This document shows, one piece after another, positions 15,990 to 23,215 of a DNA stretch of 64,000 bases (its first letter is position 1; every line of letters starts with the position of its first letter). Both the position numbers and the translations under genes were made by a program. The stretch lies in the NCBI RefSeq assembly GCF_014138045.1, contig NZ_JACGXA010000001.1:3271001-3335000 (forward strand), given 5' to 3'. The notes beneath the pieces are model-generated. The model ran no database searches, was not told where the DNA came from, and worked only from the letters and a program-made list of their open reading frames with translations. This stretch comes from Nocardioides ginsengisegetis (GTDB lineage: Bacteria; Actinomycetota; Actinomycetes; Propionibacteriales; Nocardioidaceae).

Positions 15990-17336
15990 TCAACCGTGGG
16001 TCAAGATCTCCGAGGCCGCGCGGCGCCCCGAGCGGACGGCGCCGTCCATGTAGCCGTTCCAGATCGTGGAGGTCTCTGCGCCTGCCCAGTGGATGCGGTC
16101 AACCGGGGCCGAGAGAGCCTCGCCGTACTGCGTCCACACGCCAGCGCCGAGACGCCCGCCATAGCACCCTCGAGTGAACTCCTCGTTGTTCCAGTCCTGC
16201 TCCACGACATCGAAAGGCTGGGCGGCCTCCGGCCCGAAGAACTTGACGAGCGCCGAGACCACCAACTCACGGCGCTCCTCGGGGCTGAGGTCAACGGACA
16301 CGCGGGCGTGTCTACCCTCAAGGAAGCCGACCAGTACACCGCAGGACCCGTCCTCGGGACTGTTGTCCAGGACGACATTGAACGCATCGTCGAGGCTCAG
16401 CACAGATCCGTTGAGTCCTTCGATGCGCCAGAACGGTCGCGCATAGCCCACCTGGAACTTGATGACAGAACCGGCGGGCATCTGCTGGGTCACGGCATCG
16501 CGCGCAGACGGGAGGGGCGGGACGTAACGGATCCTGCCCGCGAGCGTCTGCGGCACCGCGACCACGACGCGCTCGCACGCGATCTCACCGCCTTCGAACT
16601 CCACTGTCACACCATCGACATCCTGCCGGATGGTTCGGACCACCGCCTCGAGCCGGACGCGATCACCCAGCTCGACCGCCATCTGCTCCGAGATCCGATG
16701 GGTGCCGCCCACCACGCGAGACTCCTGCGCACCGCCAGTGGTGTTGAGGAGGGTCTCCAGGCTGGTGCCGGACTTCAGGTAGAACAGAAAGTGCAGGAAT
16801 GACAGCTCGGGGGCCTCGGCGGAGAACAATGCCGGCACGAGAACCCGGAAGAACCGCCGGGCGAGGTCGTTGTCGGTGTTGCTCGTGAGCCAGCCATCGA
16901 GGGTCTGACGGTCCAGCTCCTCGGCCTCTTTGGTCGTCCAGGGCGACTCGACCGACACGGTCGTGGCCAGCTCCTCCATGAGCCCGCTGAGGCGTGCGAG
17001 TTCGGCGGCGGTCCGCTCCGGAAGCCCGAAGGTGGGACTCGCGTGCCGCACCCCCTGACCGTCCACGAACATGAGGGCATCGCCGTCGTCGTAGCTCGGG
17101 AACGTCTCCAGCCCCAGCTCCTCGATCAGCTCAAGCACCACGTCCTGAGTGGGCCCCACCCACTGCCCGCCCATCTCGACCGGCACGCCGTTGCTGAGGA
17201 CGCCACCCATGGTGCGACCGCCCACGCGGTTCCGCGCCTCGAGCACCACCACGTCCTTGCCGGCCGCTACTAGCTCACGGGCGGCCGCAAGCCCGGCCAA
17301 TCCACCGCCGACAACTACGACATCCACACGATTCAC
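15990..17336 (-). CDS. Flavin-containing amine oxidase
   Basis: A 448-residue FAD enzyme of the monoamine/putrescine oxidase family. It has the N-terminal dinucleotide fold VVVGGGLAGLAAARELVAAG, the ARNRVGGRT motif near 35-43, GGQWVGPTQ near 56-64, and the C-terminal FAD site HWAGAETSTIWNGYMDGAVR. It would oxidise a primary amine to aldehyde, ammonia and H2O2, and the two aldehyde dehydrogenases at 1.6-4.6 kb could take the aldehyde. The upstream palindrome at 17355-17378 shares its core with the operator beside the TetR at 5702. The gene ends 100 bp before the PAS gene. Confidence 0.9.
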   Translation of the reverse strand: MNRVDVVVVGGGLAGLAAARELVAAGKDVVVLEARNRVGGRTMGGVLSNGVPVEMGGQWVGPTQDVVLELIEELGLETFPSYDDGDALMFVDGQGVRHASPTFGLPERTAAELARLSGLMEELATTVSVESPWTTKEAEELDRQTLDGWLTSNTDNDLARRFFRVLVPALFSAEAPELSFLHFLFYLKSGTSLETLLNTTGGAQESRVVGGTHRISEQMAVELGDRVRLEAVVRTIRQDVDGVTVEFEGGEIACERVVVAVPQTLAGRIRYVPPLPSARDAVTQQMPAGSVIKFQVGYARPFWRIEGLNGSVLSLDDAFNVVLDNSPEDGSCGVLVGFLEGRHARVSVDLSPEERRELVVSALVKFFGPEAAQPFDVVEQDWNNEEFTRGCYGGRLGAGVWTQYGEALSAPVDRIHWAGAETSTIWNGYMDGAVRSGRRAASEILTHG

Positions 17337-17354
17337 GCGCGCATCCTTCCAAGG

Positions 17355-17378
17355 AAACTCGGACGGACGTCCGAGTTT
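17355..17378. promoter_or_regulatory. Operator AAACTCGGAC-GGAC-GTCCGAGTTT
   Basis: Perfect 10-bp arms around a 4-bp spacer, 19 bp upstream of the amine oxidase start. Core CGGAC-N4-GTCCG equals that at 5607-5624, so the TetR at 5702 is the best candidate binder. Confidence 0.7.
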
Positions 17379-17472
17379 CTACGGTAACCTCGCCCCGGAG
17401 CGTCGCGCAAGAGGGTGCAGCCATCCGTCACGAAGGAGTCCCAGCACGCCGCACCCATGGCAGACTTCATGC

Positions 17473-17498
17473 AGTACGCTCCGTTCGGAGCATACTAT
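17473..17498. promoter_or_regulatory. Operator, motif A copy, overlapping TACTAT -10
   Basis: AGTACGCTCCG-TT-CGGAGCATACT has one mismatch in 11-bp arms. It ends in TACTAT (17493-17498), a good -10 hexamer, about 40 bp before the flavoprotein start at 17538. It matches the site at 7799-7822 at 19 of 24 positions. Confidence 0.65.
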
Positions 17499-17537
17499 CG
17501 TTTCCCGCGTTCGGGCCGACCTACGGAGTACCCCCCC

Positions 17538-18974
17538 ATGGAGCAACTGGAAACCGATTACCTCGTCGTTGGCGCGGGCGCTTCCGGGATGGCGTTCGCG
17601 GACGCGCTCATCGAGCACTCCGACGCGGACGTGATCATGGTCGATCGTCGGCACCGCCCCGGCGGGCACTGGCATGACGCCTACCCCTTCGTACGCTTGC
17701 ACCAGCCCGCCGCGGCCTACGGCGTGTCCTCTACCATGCTGGGGGCACACCGCATCGACGAGTCAGGCGTCAACGCTGGCATGTACGAGCTCTCCTCGGC
17801 AGCGGAGATCTGCAGCTACTACGCCGACGTGATGAACCGCGTGCTCCTGCCGTCCGGCCAGGTGCGATTCCTGGCCATGTCGGAGTACCACCAGGAGGGT
17901 CCGAACGACCACCGCCTCGTGTCCCTGCTCACTGGCGAGGAGACGCGGATCGTCGTACACCGCCGCGTGGTTGACGCGACCTACATCGAGCCGGAGATCC
18001 CCGCGACCCGCAGCCCCAGGTTCCAGGTCGACGACGACGTGACGGTCATCCCGCCCAACGACCTGGTCAAGGTCGGCTCTAAGCCGGCCGGCTTTACCGT
18101 GGTGGGCGCCGGCAAGACCGCCATGGACTCGTGCACCTGGCTTCTCGAGAACGGAGTCGATGCCGACTCGATTACCTGGGTGCGCTCACGTGACGTGTGG
18201 TCCATCGATCGCGAATGGACCCAGCCGTTGGACCTCGTGCACCACCGTGCGAAGTTCAACGCCGCCTGGATGCAGGCCGCAGCCGAGGCCACCAGCGGCA
18301 TGGACATGGCACTGCGGCTCGAGAAGGCCGGCGTGTTCCTCCGCCTGGACCAGGGCGTTCCGCCGACGGCCTTCCGTGGCGCCACCATCAGTCGCGCCGA
18401 GGTCGAGGGGCTGCGGAAGATCGGCAACGTCGTCCGATTGGGACGGGTCCGGCGAGTGCACGCCGACGGCATGGAGTTCACGAACGGAGGCGTCTCGCAA
18501 CCCCGTGGCCAGGTGTACGTCGACTGCACTGCCACGGGACTGAGAACCCTCGAGCCCCACTCGGTGTTCGAGCCCGGGCGGATCACCCTCCAGTACGTGA
18601 CCCCAGGGTTCGCCTGCTGGAGCGCGGCCACGCTGGCCGTGGTCGAGTCGCTTCTGGACGACGACGAGCTCAAGGAGCACATGTCGCTGCCGGTCGTCTA
18701 CACCGGGCACGTGGACGATCTCCTCGCCTTCACGAGCGCCCACGTCACCAGTGCGCAGCGGCGCAGCGCCCATCCCGGCATCCGGGCCTGGTCGGGGCAT
18801 ACTCGTCTCAACCCGGCGCTGGGTCTGAGAGAACGACTCAAGGACCCCAGGGTCCTTGCGGCTCTGGACGAGGCGAAGAAGTGGTTGGCCCCCGCACTGC
18901 GCAATCTCGAGGAGCGGGTAGGCCCGGCCGGATGCACGACCGGGCAGATGCCCACGGCCGCAGTGACGAACTGA
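17538..18974 (+). CDS. FAD/NAD(P)-dependent flavoprotein oxidoreductase (monooxygenase-like)
   Basis: A 478-residue protein with two dinucleotide folds: the N-terminal FAD motif YLVVGAGASGMAFADAL (about 8-24) followed by DRRHRPGGHWHDAYPFVRLH, and an internal GFTVVGAGKTAMDSCTWLLENG-like NAD(P) motif near 185-205. The arrangement resembles group B flavin monooxygenases, but the FxGxxxHxxxW fingerprint was not found, so it may be a dehydrogenase or a diverged oxygenase. The ATG at 17538 has GGAG upstream and lies downstream of the operator and -10 at 17473-17498; earlier in-frame starts would place the operator inside the coding region. It is divergent from the amine oxidase. Confidence 0.78.
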   Translation: MEQLETDYLVVGAGASGMAFADALIEHSDADVIMVDRRHRPGGHWHDAYPFVRLHQPAAAYGVSSTMLGAHRIDESGVNAGMYELSSAAEICSYYADVMNRVLLPSGQVRFLAMSEYHQEGPNDHRLVSLLTGEETRIVVHRRVVDATYIEPEIPATRSPRFQVDDDVTVIPPNDLVKVGSKPAGFTVVGAGKTAMDSCTWLLENGVDADSITWVRSRDVWSIDREWTQPLDLVHHRAKFNAAWMQAAAEATSGMDMALRLEKAGVFLRLDQGVPPTAFRGATISRAEVEGLRKIGNVVRLGRVRRVHADGMEFTNGGVSQPRGQVYVDCTATGLRTLEPHSVFEPGRITLQYVTPGFACWSAATLAVVESLLDDDELKEHMSLPVVYTGHVDDLLAFTSAHVTSAQRRSAHPGIRAWSGHTRLNPALGLRERLKDPRVLAALDEAKKWLAPALRNLEERVGPAGCTTGQMPTAAVTN

Positions 18975-18990
18975 CACGCCTCCCACAGAC

Positions 18991-19029
18991 CAGCGCACTC
19001 GCACAGGCTTGACTTGTGCGAGTGCGCTG
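18991..19029. terminator. Strong hairpin terminator
   Basis: A perfect 15-bp stem (CAGCGCACTCGCACA and its complement) with a 9-base loop, between the convergent flavoprotein gene and the M24 remnant. There is no T tract, as is common in actinobacteria. Confidence 0.75.
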
Positions 19030-19075
19030 CACCACGCGGGACGGTCCCCCAGTCCCCCACCTCACTCTGGCTTCC

Positions 19076-19690
19076 TCAGGCTCCCGCGATGATGGGTTCC
19101 CGCGGCACCGAGGTGATGCGGACCGGACCGTCGCTGGTCACCTCGACGGTTTCGCCCAGCGTCACCGATAACCCCGTGGTCCGGTCGAGAAGGATCATGT
19201 GCGTGAAGATCGACATCTGCTCCTCCCGCACGAGCGGCACCTTCGCGGCCATGAAAGGTGGCTCCATCCACGTCGTCTCCCACACGGCGCCCATGGAATA
19301 GCCGCAGGCCTTCAGCACCGCCTCCTCGAAGCCGTGCTCCGCGACGGCTGAACGGTGAGCTTCGTAAAGGTCCCCGAAGGTGTTTCCCGGTCGGATCGTC
19401 GACTGCACGCGATCGAGCGCGTCCACGCAGGCTGCTTGCATGGCCAGGTGTCGGGGGTCGATCGTGGGGCCGGTGAGCACGGTGAACATAGACGCCACGC
19501 AGTAGTGCCGGAACGCGACGCCCGGCTCGAACAGCACCTGGTCATCCGTGCGAATGTGCCCGCGGCCCGCAACGGGGCGCGCCAGCATGGCGCGCGGGCC
19601 GGGTCCGAGTGGGAACCCGCGAAGACCTCGCCATCGGCGGCGAAGACCACGTCCTGGAACACTCCGACGGAACGTCGACCGGAGGGCCGA
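19076..19690 (-). pseudogene. M24-family (creatinase/ectoine-hydrolase-like) peptidase remnant
   Basis: The C-terminal half of an M24 metallopeptidase-like protein, reading RTDDQVLFEPGVAFRHYCVA through to ITSVPREPIIAGA. The usual metal-site His segment appears as CGYSMG. The upstream part continues in another frame (VFQDVVFAADGEVFAGSHSD, about 19685-19600) before a shift near 19600 restores LGPGPRAMLARPVAGRGH. The N-terminal half of the protein is missing; it is joined directly to a LysR fragment. The gene is therefore broken by a deletion junction and at least one frameshift. Confidence 0.75.
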
Positions 19691-19854
19691 CGTTTCCGGC
19701 GGCATGGATGAGGTACATGGGCTCAACCCCCAGCATCGCAGAATGCAGACCCGCTGGACAGCTCGGGGACTGGGCGTAGTCAAAGACGATGGCAACGTCC
19801 GCCTGTCCGGCGATCAGCGCTTCATGAGCGGCAGGAGGCTCGGCTTCGACAAAC
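19691..19854 (-). pseudogene. LysR-type regulator, distal fragment beyond the IS element
   Basis: On the minus strand, directly after the IS element, the frame reads FVEAEPPAAHEALIAGQADV then AIVFDYAQSPSCPAG and EPMYLIHAAGNVG, a typical LysR effector-domain stretch. It continues the frame of the fragment at 21121-21498 if the 1266-bp IS and one 3-bp target copy are removed (1269 bp, a multiple of three). It then runs into the M24 remnant, so the LysR C-terminus was lost. Confidence 0.75.
19852..19854. repeat. 3-bp target site duplication AAC (left)
   Basis: AAC abuts the left terminal repeat, and the same AAC follows the right terminal repeat at 21121-21123. A 3-bp duplication is normal for IS3-family elements. 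Confidence 0.7.
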
Positions 19855-19878
19855 GGGACTGCTGCACGAACGGGTGAC
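19855..19878 (+). repeat. IS3-family terminal inverted repeat, left
   Basis: Starts GGGACTGCTGCACG and ends GGTGAC; pairs with 21097-21120 with three mismatches in the middle. Confidence 0.85.
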
Positions 19879-19885
19879 GGTTGGG

Positions 19886-20761
19886 TCAGGCTGCCTGAGC
19901 GGCAGGTGTGGTCATGATGATCTCGTACTCAACGGGGGTCAATCGGCCCAGGGCGTCTTGCCTGCGGCGACGGTGGTAGGTCCGCTCGATCCAGGTCACG
20001 ATCGCGATCCGCAGCTCTTGCCGGGTCTCCCAGCGGCGCCGGTCCAGGACGTTCTTCTGCAGCAGCGCGAAGAACGACTCCATGGCCGCGTTGTCGCCGG
20101 CCGCGCCGACTTTGCCCATCGAGCCGACCATCGCGTGGCCGTGCAGAGCCCGGACGAACTTCCTGCTGCGGAACTGCGAGCCGCGGTCGGTGTGCAGGAT
20201 GCAACCGGCGACGTTGTCGCGTCTGGCCACGGCGCTGGCCAGGGCGTCGACGGCGATGTGGGACTTCATCCGGTCGCTGATGGAGTAGCCGACGATCCGG
20301 TTGGAGTAGACGTCCTTGATCGCGCAGAGGTACAGCTTGCCCTCGGCCGTGGGGTGCTCGGTGATGTCGGCCAGCCAGAGCCGGTTGGGTGCCTTGGCGG
20401 TGAAGGTCCGCTGGACCAGGTCGTCGTGGACCGGCGGACCGGGCCTCTTGCCGTTCTTGCCGCGCTTCTTGCCGAAGACGCTCCACCAGCCGTTGCTCGA
20501 GCAGACTCGCCACATCGTGCGGTCGCAGGCCGAGTGCCCGGCATCGCGGGCCTCATCGGCCAGGAACCGGTAGCCGAACTCCGGGTCGTGGCGGTGCGCG
20601 TCGAACAGCGCGTTGGCCAGGTACGCCTCCTCGAGCTCGGCGTCGGTGACCGGGCAGGCCAGCCAGCGGTAGTAGGGCTGGCGCGCGATCTTGAGGACCC
20701 GGCACGTCACCGCGACGGGGACCCCGTCTGCGGCCAGCTCGCGGACGAGCGGGTACCTCAT
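19886..20761 (-). CDS. IS3-family transposase OrfB (DDE integrase domain)
   Basis: A 291-residue transposase subunit. The catalytic triad is visible: Asp in RLWLADITEHPT, Asp in CILHTDRGSQF, and Glu in DNAAMESFFALLQ. An HTH_21-like segment (FDAHRHDPEFGYRFLADEAR) precedes the rve core. Its ATG overlaps the stop of orfA by 4 bases, so it may be made by coupling or by frameshift fusion, as in IS3 elements. It appears full length. Confidence 0.93.
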   Translation of the reverse strand: MRYPLVRELAADGVPVAVTCRVLKIARQPYYRWLACPVTDAELEEAYLANALFDAHRHDPEFGYRFLADEARDAGHSACDRTMWRVCSSNGWWSVFGKKRGKNGKRPGPPVHDDLVQRTFTAKAPNRLWLADITEHPTAEGKLYLCAIKDVYSNRIVGYSISDRMKSHIAVDALASAVARRDNVAGCILHTDRGSQFRSRKFVRALHGHAMVGSMGKVGAAGDNAAMESFFALLQKNVLDRRRWETRQELRIAIVTWIERTYHRRRRQDALGRLTPVEYEIIMTTPAAQAA

Positions 20762-21060
20762 TCTCCCGGCAGGTTCGCCTGCGACAGGTAGGCCGCTGCG
20801 CGGCGGAGGACCTCGTTCTCCTGTTCCAGCAGCCGGATCCGCTTCTTCGCCTCACGCAGCTCGGCGTTCTCGGCCGCGGTCGTGCCGGGCTTGAGGCCGT
20901 CCTCGACGTCGGCATGGCGCACCCAGTTGCGCAGACAGGACTCCGCAATACCGAAGTCGGCAGCGATCTGCTTGATCGTCTGCCCGGGCTCACGGCCACG
21001 AGCGACGTTCACGACGTCGTCGCGGAACTCCTTGGGAAAGGGCTTGGGCACGGTGCACAT
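20758..21060 (-). CDS. IS3-family transposase OrfA (helix-turn-helix)
   Basis: A 100-residue DNA-binding subunit, MCTVPKPFPKEFRDDVVNVA at the start, then the helix-turn-helix QTIKQIAADFGIAESCLRNW and a leucine-zipper-like tail (AKKRIRLLEQENEVLRRAAA). The start at 21060 is the ATG nearest the canonical N-terminus. It overlaps orfB by 4 bases. Confidence 0.9.
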   Translation of the reverse strand: MCTVPKPFPKEFRDDVVNVARGREPGQTIKQIAADFGIAESCLRNWVRHADVEDGLKPGTTAAENAELREAKKRIRLLEQENEVLRRAAAYLSQANLPGE

Positions 21061-21096
21061 CCTTCCAGCGGCGCCTCTCGGCGCCACAGATCAGGT

Positions 21097-21120
21097 GTCA
21101 CCTATCCGTGCAGCAGTCCC
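21097..21120 (-). repeat. IS3-family terminal inverted repeat, right
   Basis: Reverse complement starts GGGACTGCTGCACG; partner of 19855-19878. The target duplication AAC follows at 21121-21123. Confidence 0.85.
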
Positions 21121-21498
21121 AACCGCACCTCGATGCCCTCAGCCCGGCGACGCAAGCGCTGGATGGCTACGGGCACCACGCTGGACGCTGCGGAAGGGAA
21201 CGCGATGAGCCGCACCTTTCCGGCGCGCAGATTCGCGACGGTAAGCGAGCTCTTCTGTCGCCATGTGCAGCTCGCTGGAGACGGCATCAGCACGGCTCAG
21301 CAACAGCACGCCAGCCTCGGTGAGGTCGATACCTCGTGTGCTCCTGACCAGGAGCGGGCTTCCCGCCTCACGCTCGAGGAGGCTCAGCTGCTGACTAACC
21401 GCCGACTGCGTCAAATGCAACGTGCGTGCCGCGGCGCTCATCGACCCACACCGAGCCACTGTGCGGAAGAGCAGAACTCTCTTCGGATCCATGTCCAC
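21121..21498 (-). pseudogene. LysR-type transcriptional regulator, proximal fragment
   Basis: The ATG at 21498 begins MDMDPKRVLLFRTVARCGSM, followed by the LysR helix-turn-helix AARTLHLTQSAVSQQLSLLE. After about 85 residues a frameshift near 21245 is needed to continue into LTVANLRAGKVRLIAFPSAA and then RLRRRAEGIEVR, where the IS3 element cuts the gene. The rest lies at 19691-19854. The gene is thus inactivated by frameshift, insertion and loss of its C-terminus. Confidence 0.85.
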
Positions 21499-21576
21499 CC
21501 TGGGCTAGGTCGAGGTCACGTGATCGCTGCACCGACGGCGCAGCGATCACGGAAGGCCCTTGAGAGACCCCGACTT

Positions 21577-23049
21577 TCAGCCGATTGACGTGGAGATCTC
21601 CACGACGCGGGGAGCTCGGAGCCGGTACAGAAGCACTCCGATGGCCAGGCACAGTGGCATCGCCCCGATCATGACGGCATTAGGAAGGAAGGCGGTGTAG
21701 CCGCTGAGGAGGCTGAAGTTGTTCGCCATCAGGATCAGAGCGCCCACAAGGCCCAAGAAGCCAAGAAGCGGAGCCACCAGCACCCGGAAGACGCTGTGCC
21801 CACGCCGGTCCCGAAGGAAGAACACCACAACGGCCAGCGCGCAGATGGCCTGCGCCGCAACGACCCCGATGACCCCGGACGCGTACAGCCACGTGCCCAG
21901 CTCCAAGTAGGGGTCCAGACCGACGATCATGGCGATGATCACCACCACGAACGTCACGGCACTCAGTGTGAGGCTGGCGATATGGGGCGATGCCATGCGC
22001 GGGTGAGTCCGAGCCAGCGGAACCGGCAGCAGGCCGACGCGACCGAGCGAGAACATGTAGCGCGTGCATGCGTTGTGGAAGGCGATGATCGTGGCGAGGA
22101 AACTCGTGACAATCAGGAGCCGCATGGCGGTCACCAGCCAGCTCCCGACGTACTCCCCGGCCTGAGAGAACACCATCTCGAAGAATCCATCGCTCTGGGC
22201 CGCGGCGAGGGCTTCCTTCGGGCCGTAACCATAGATGACCACCCAGAAGCTCAGCGCGTAGAAGACGGCCAAGAAGGCGAGTGCCACGTAGGTCGCCCGG
22301 GGGATCGTCTTGTGCGGTGCACGGGCCTCCTCAGAGTAGATGGCTGTCCCTTCGAAACCGATGTAGGCGCCGAAGGCAAGGAGGAACAGAGTCCCCGAGC
22401 CGTCCGAGAAGAAGACGTTGTCGAACGACAGCGGAGCCGCGGACGCCGGCTCGGGGCCGCCTCCCTGCACCAGCACCGCCACGATCAGGACGATGATCAC
22501 TCCTACCTCGAGCGAGAGGAGCACTGCGATCAGCTTCGCGCCGACATCGACCTGGCAGTAGCCCACGACACCGACAACGGCCGCACAGCCCAATGCCCAC
22601 ACCTGCCACGGAAGGTCCACGCCCAACACGCTGGCAGCCGTCCCCTGAGCAAACACCCCGAAGTACCCGAGAAAGCCAATAACGCAGATGCCGTAGGCGG
22701 CCATTGTCATAATGGCGGTGCCAGAACCCAAGGTCCTGCCGAGTCCCGTGGTGACGTACGCGTAGAAGGCCCCGGGCTCCTTGACGTAGTTGGTCATGGC
22801 CGTGAAACCGGTGGCGAACAGCATCAGGACGACGCCCGTTGCGAGCATCGCACCAGGGGCACCGATCCCGCCTACTCGAAGGGAGAAGGGACCGGTGCTG
22901 AGGACGATGACTAGCGGCGAGGCGGCAGCCACGACGAAGAAGACAATATGTGCCGTACCGAGCTTCCCGCCCGCCAACCTGGCGCCGTGGCTGCTGTCGA
23001 CGTCGGCGACCGCGTGCCTCTCGCCGGTGTCTGCGATTTCGCTTGTCAT
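21577..23049 (-). CDS. APC-superfamily amino acid/amine permease
   Basis: A 490-residue integral membrane protein with about 12 hydrophobic segments, of the amino acid-polyamine-organocation superfamily. The first segment LGTAHIVFFVVAAASPLVIV and the conserved FLLAFGAYIGFEGTAIYSEE (about 235-255) are typical of its amino-acid and amine importers. The ATG at 23049 follows AAAGGAGAG. It lies downstream of the crotonyl-CoA reductase-like gene. Substrate is unknown; an amine would fit the amine oxidase at 16-17 kb. Confidence 0.88.
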   Translation of the reverse strand: MTSEIADTGERHAVADVDSSHGARLAGGKLGTAHIVFFVVAAASPLVIVLSTGPFSLRVGGIGAPGAMLATGVVLMLFATGFTAMTNYVKEPGAFYAYVTTGLGRTLGSGTAIMTMAAYGICVIGFLGYFGVFAQGTAASVLGVDLPWQVWALGCAAVVGVVGYCQVDVGAKLIAVLLSLEVGVIIVLIVAVLVQGGGPEPASAAPLSFDNVFFSDGSGTLFLLAFGAYIGFEGTAIYSEEARAPHKTIPRATYVALAFLAVFYALSFWVVIYGYGPKEALAAAQSDGFFEMVFSQAGEYVGSWLVTAMRLLIVTSFLATIIAFHNACTRYMFSLGRVGLLPVPLARTHPRMASPHIASLTLSAVTFVVVIIAMIVGLDPYLELGTWLYASGVIGVVAAQAICALAVVVFFLRDRRGHSVFRVLVAPLLGFLGLVGALILMANNFSLLSGYTAFLPNAVMIGAMPLCLAIGVLLYRLRAPRVVEISTSIG

Positions 23050-23215
23050 GACTCTCCTTTGGTGCCGGCTGCTCGGGACAGCAGGTGGCGTGTGCCACAT
23101 CAGCTGACGAGATGCTGCACCCGCCCGACGTGATCTCTGTATAGAAAGACCGACAACTTCAGGGGCAGGCCTTTCGGAATCGCCAAGCCGGAGCAGACTC
23201 GGGATCGGAGGCGCA

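Larger units (their letters stand above)
19855..21120 (-). mobile_element. Complete IS3-family insertion sequence (1266 bp)
   Basis: The element has 24-bp terminal inverted repeats (19855-19878 and 21097-21120) matching at 21 of 24 bases, beginning GGGACTGCTGCACG. It carries overlapping orfA and orfB and is flanked by AAC duplications. Both open reading frames look intact, so it could still move. It interrupts the LysR pseudogene. Confidence 0.92.

Noticed and set aside
19076..19690. M24 fragment as a functional or DMSP-lyase (DddP) gene
   Set aside because: Lacks the N-terminal half and needs a frame change; no DddP-specific stretch recognised.
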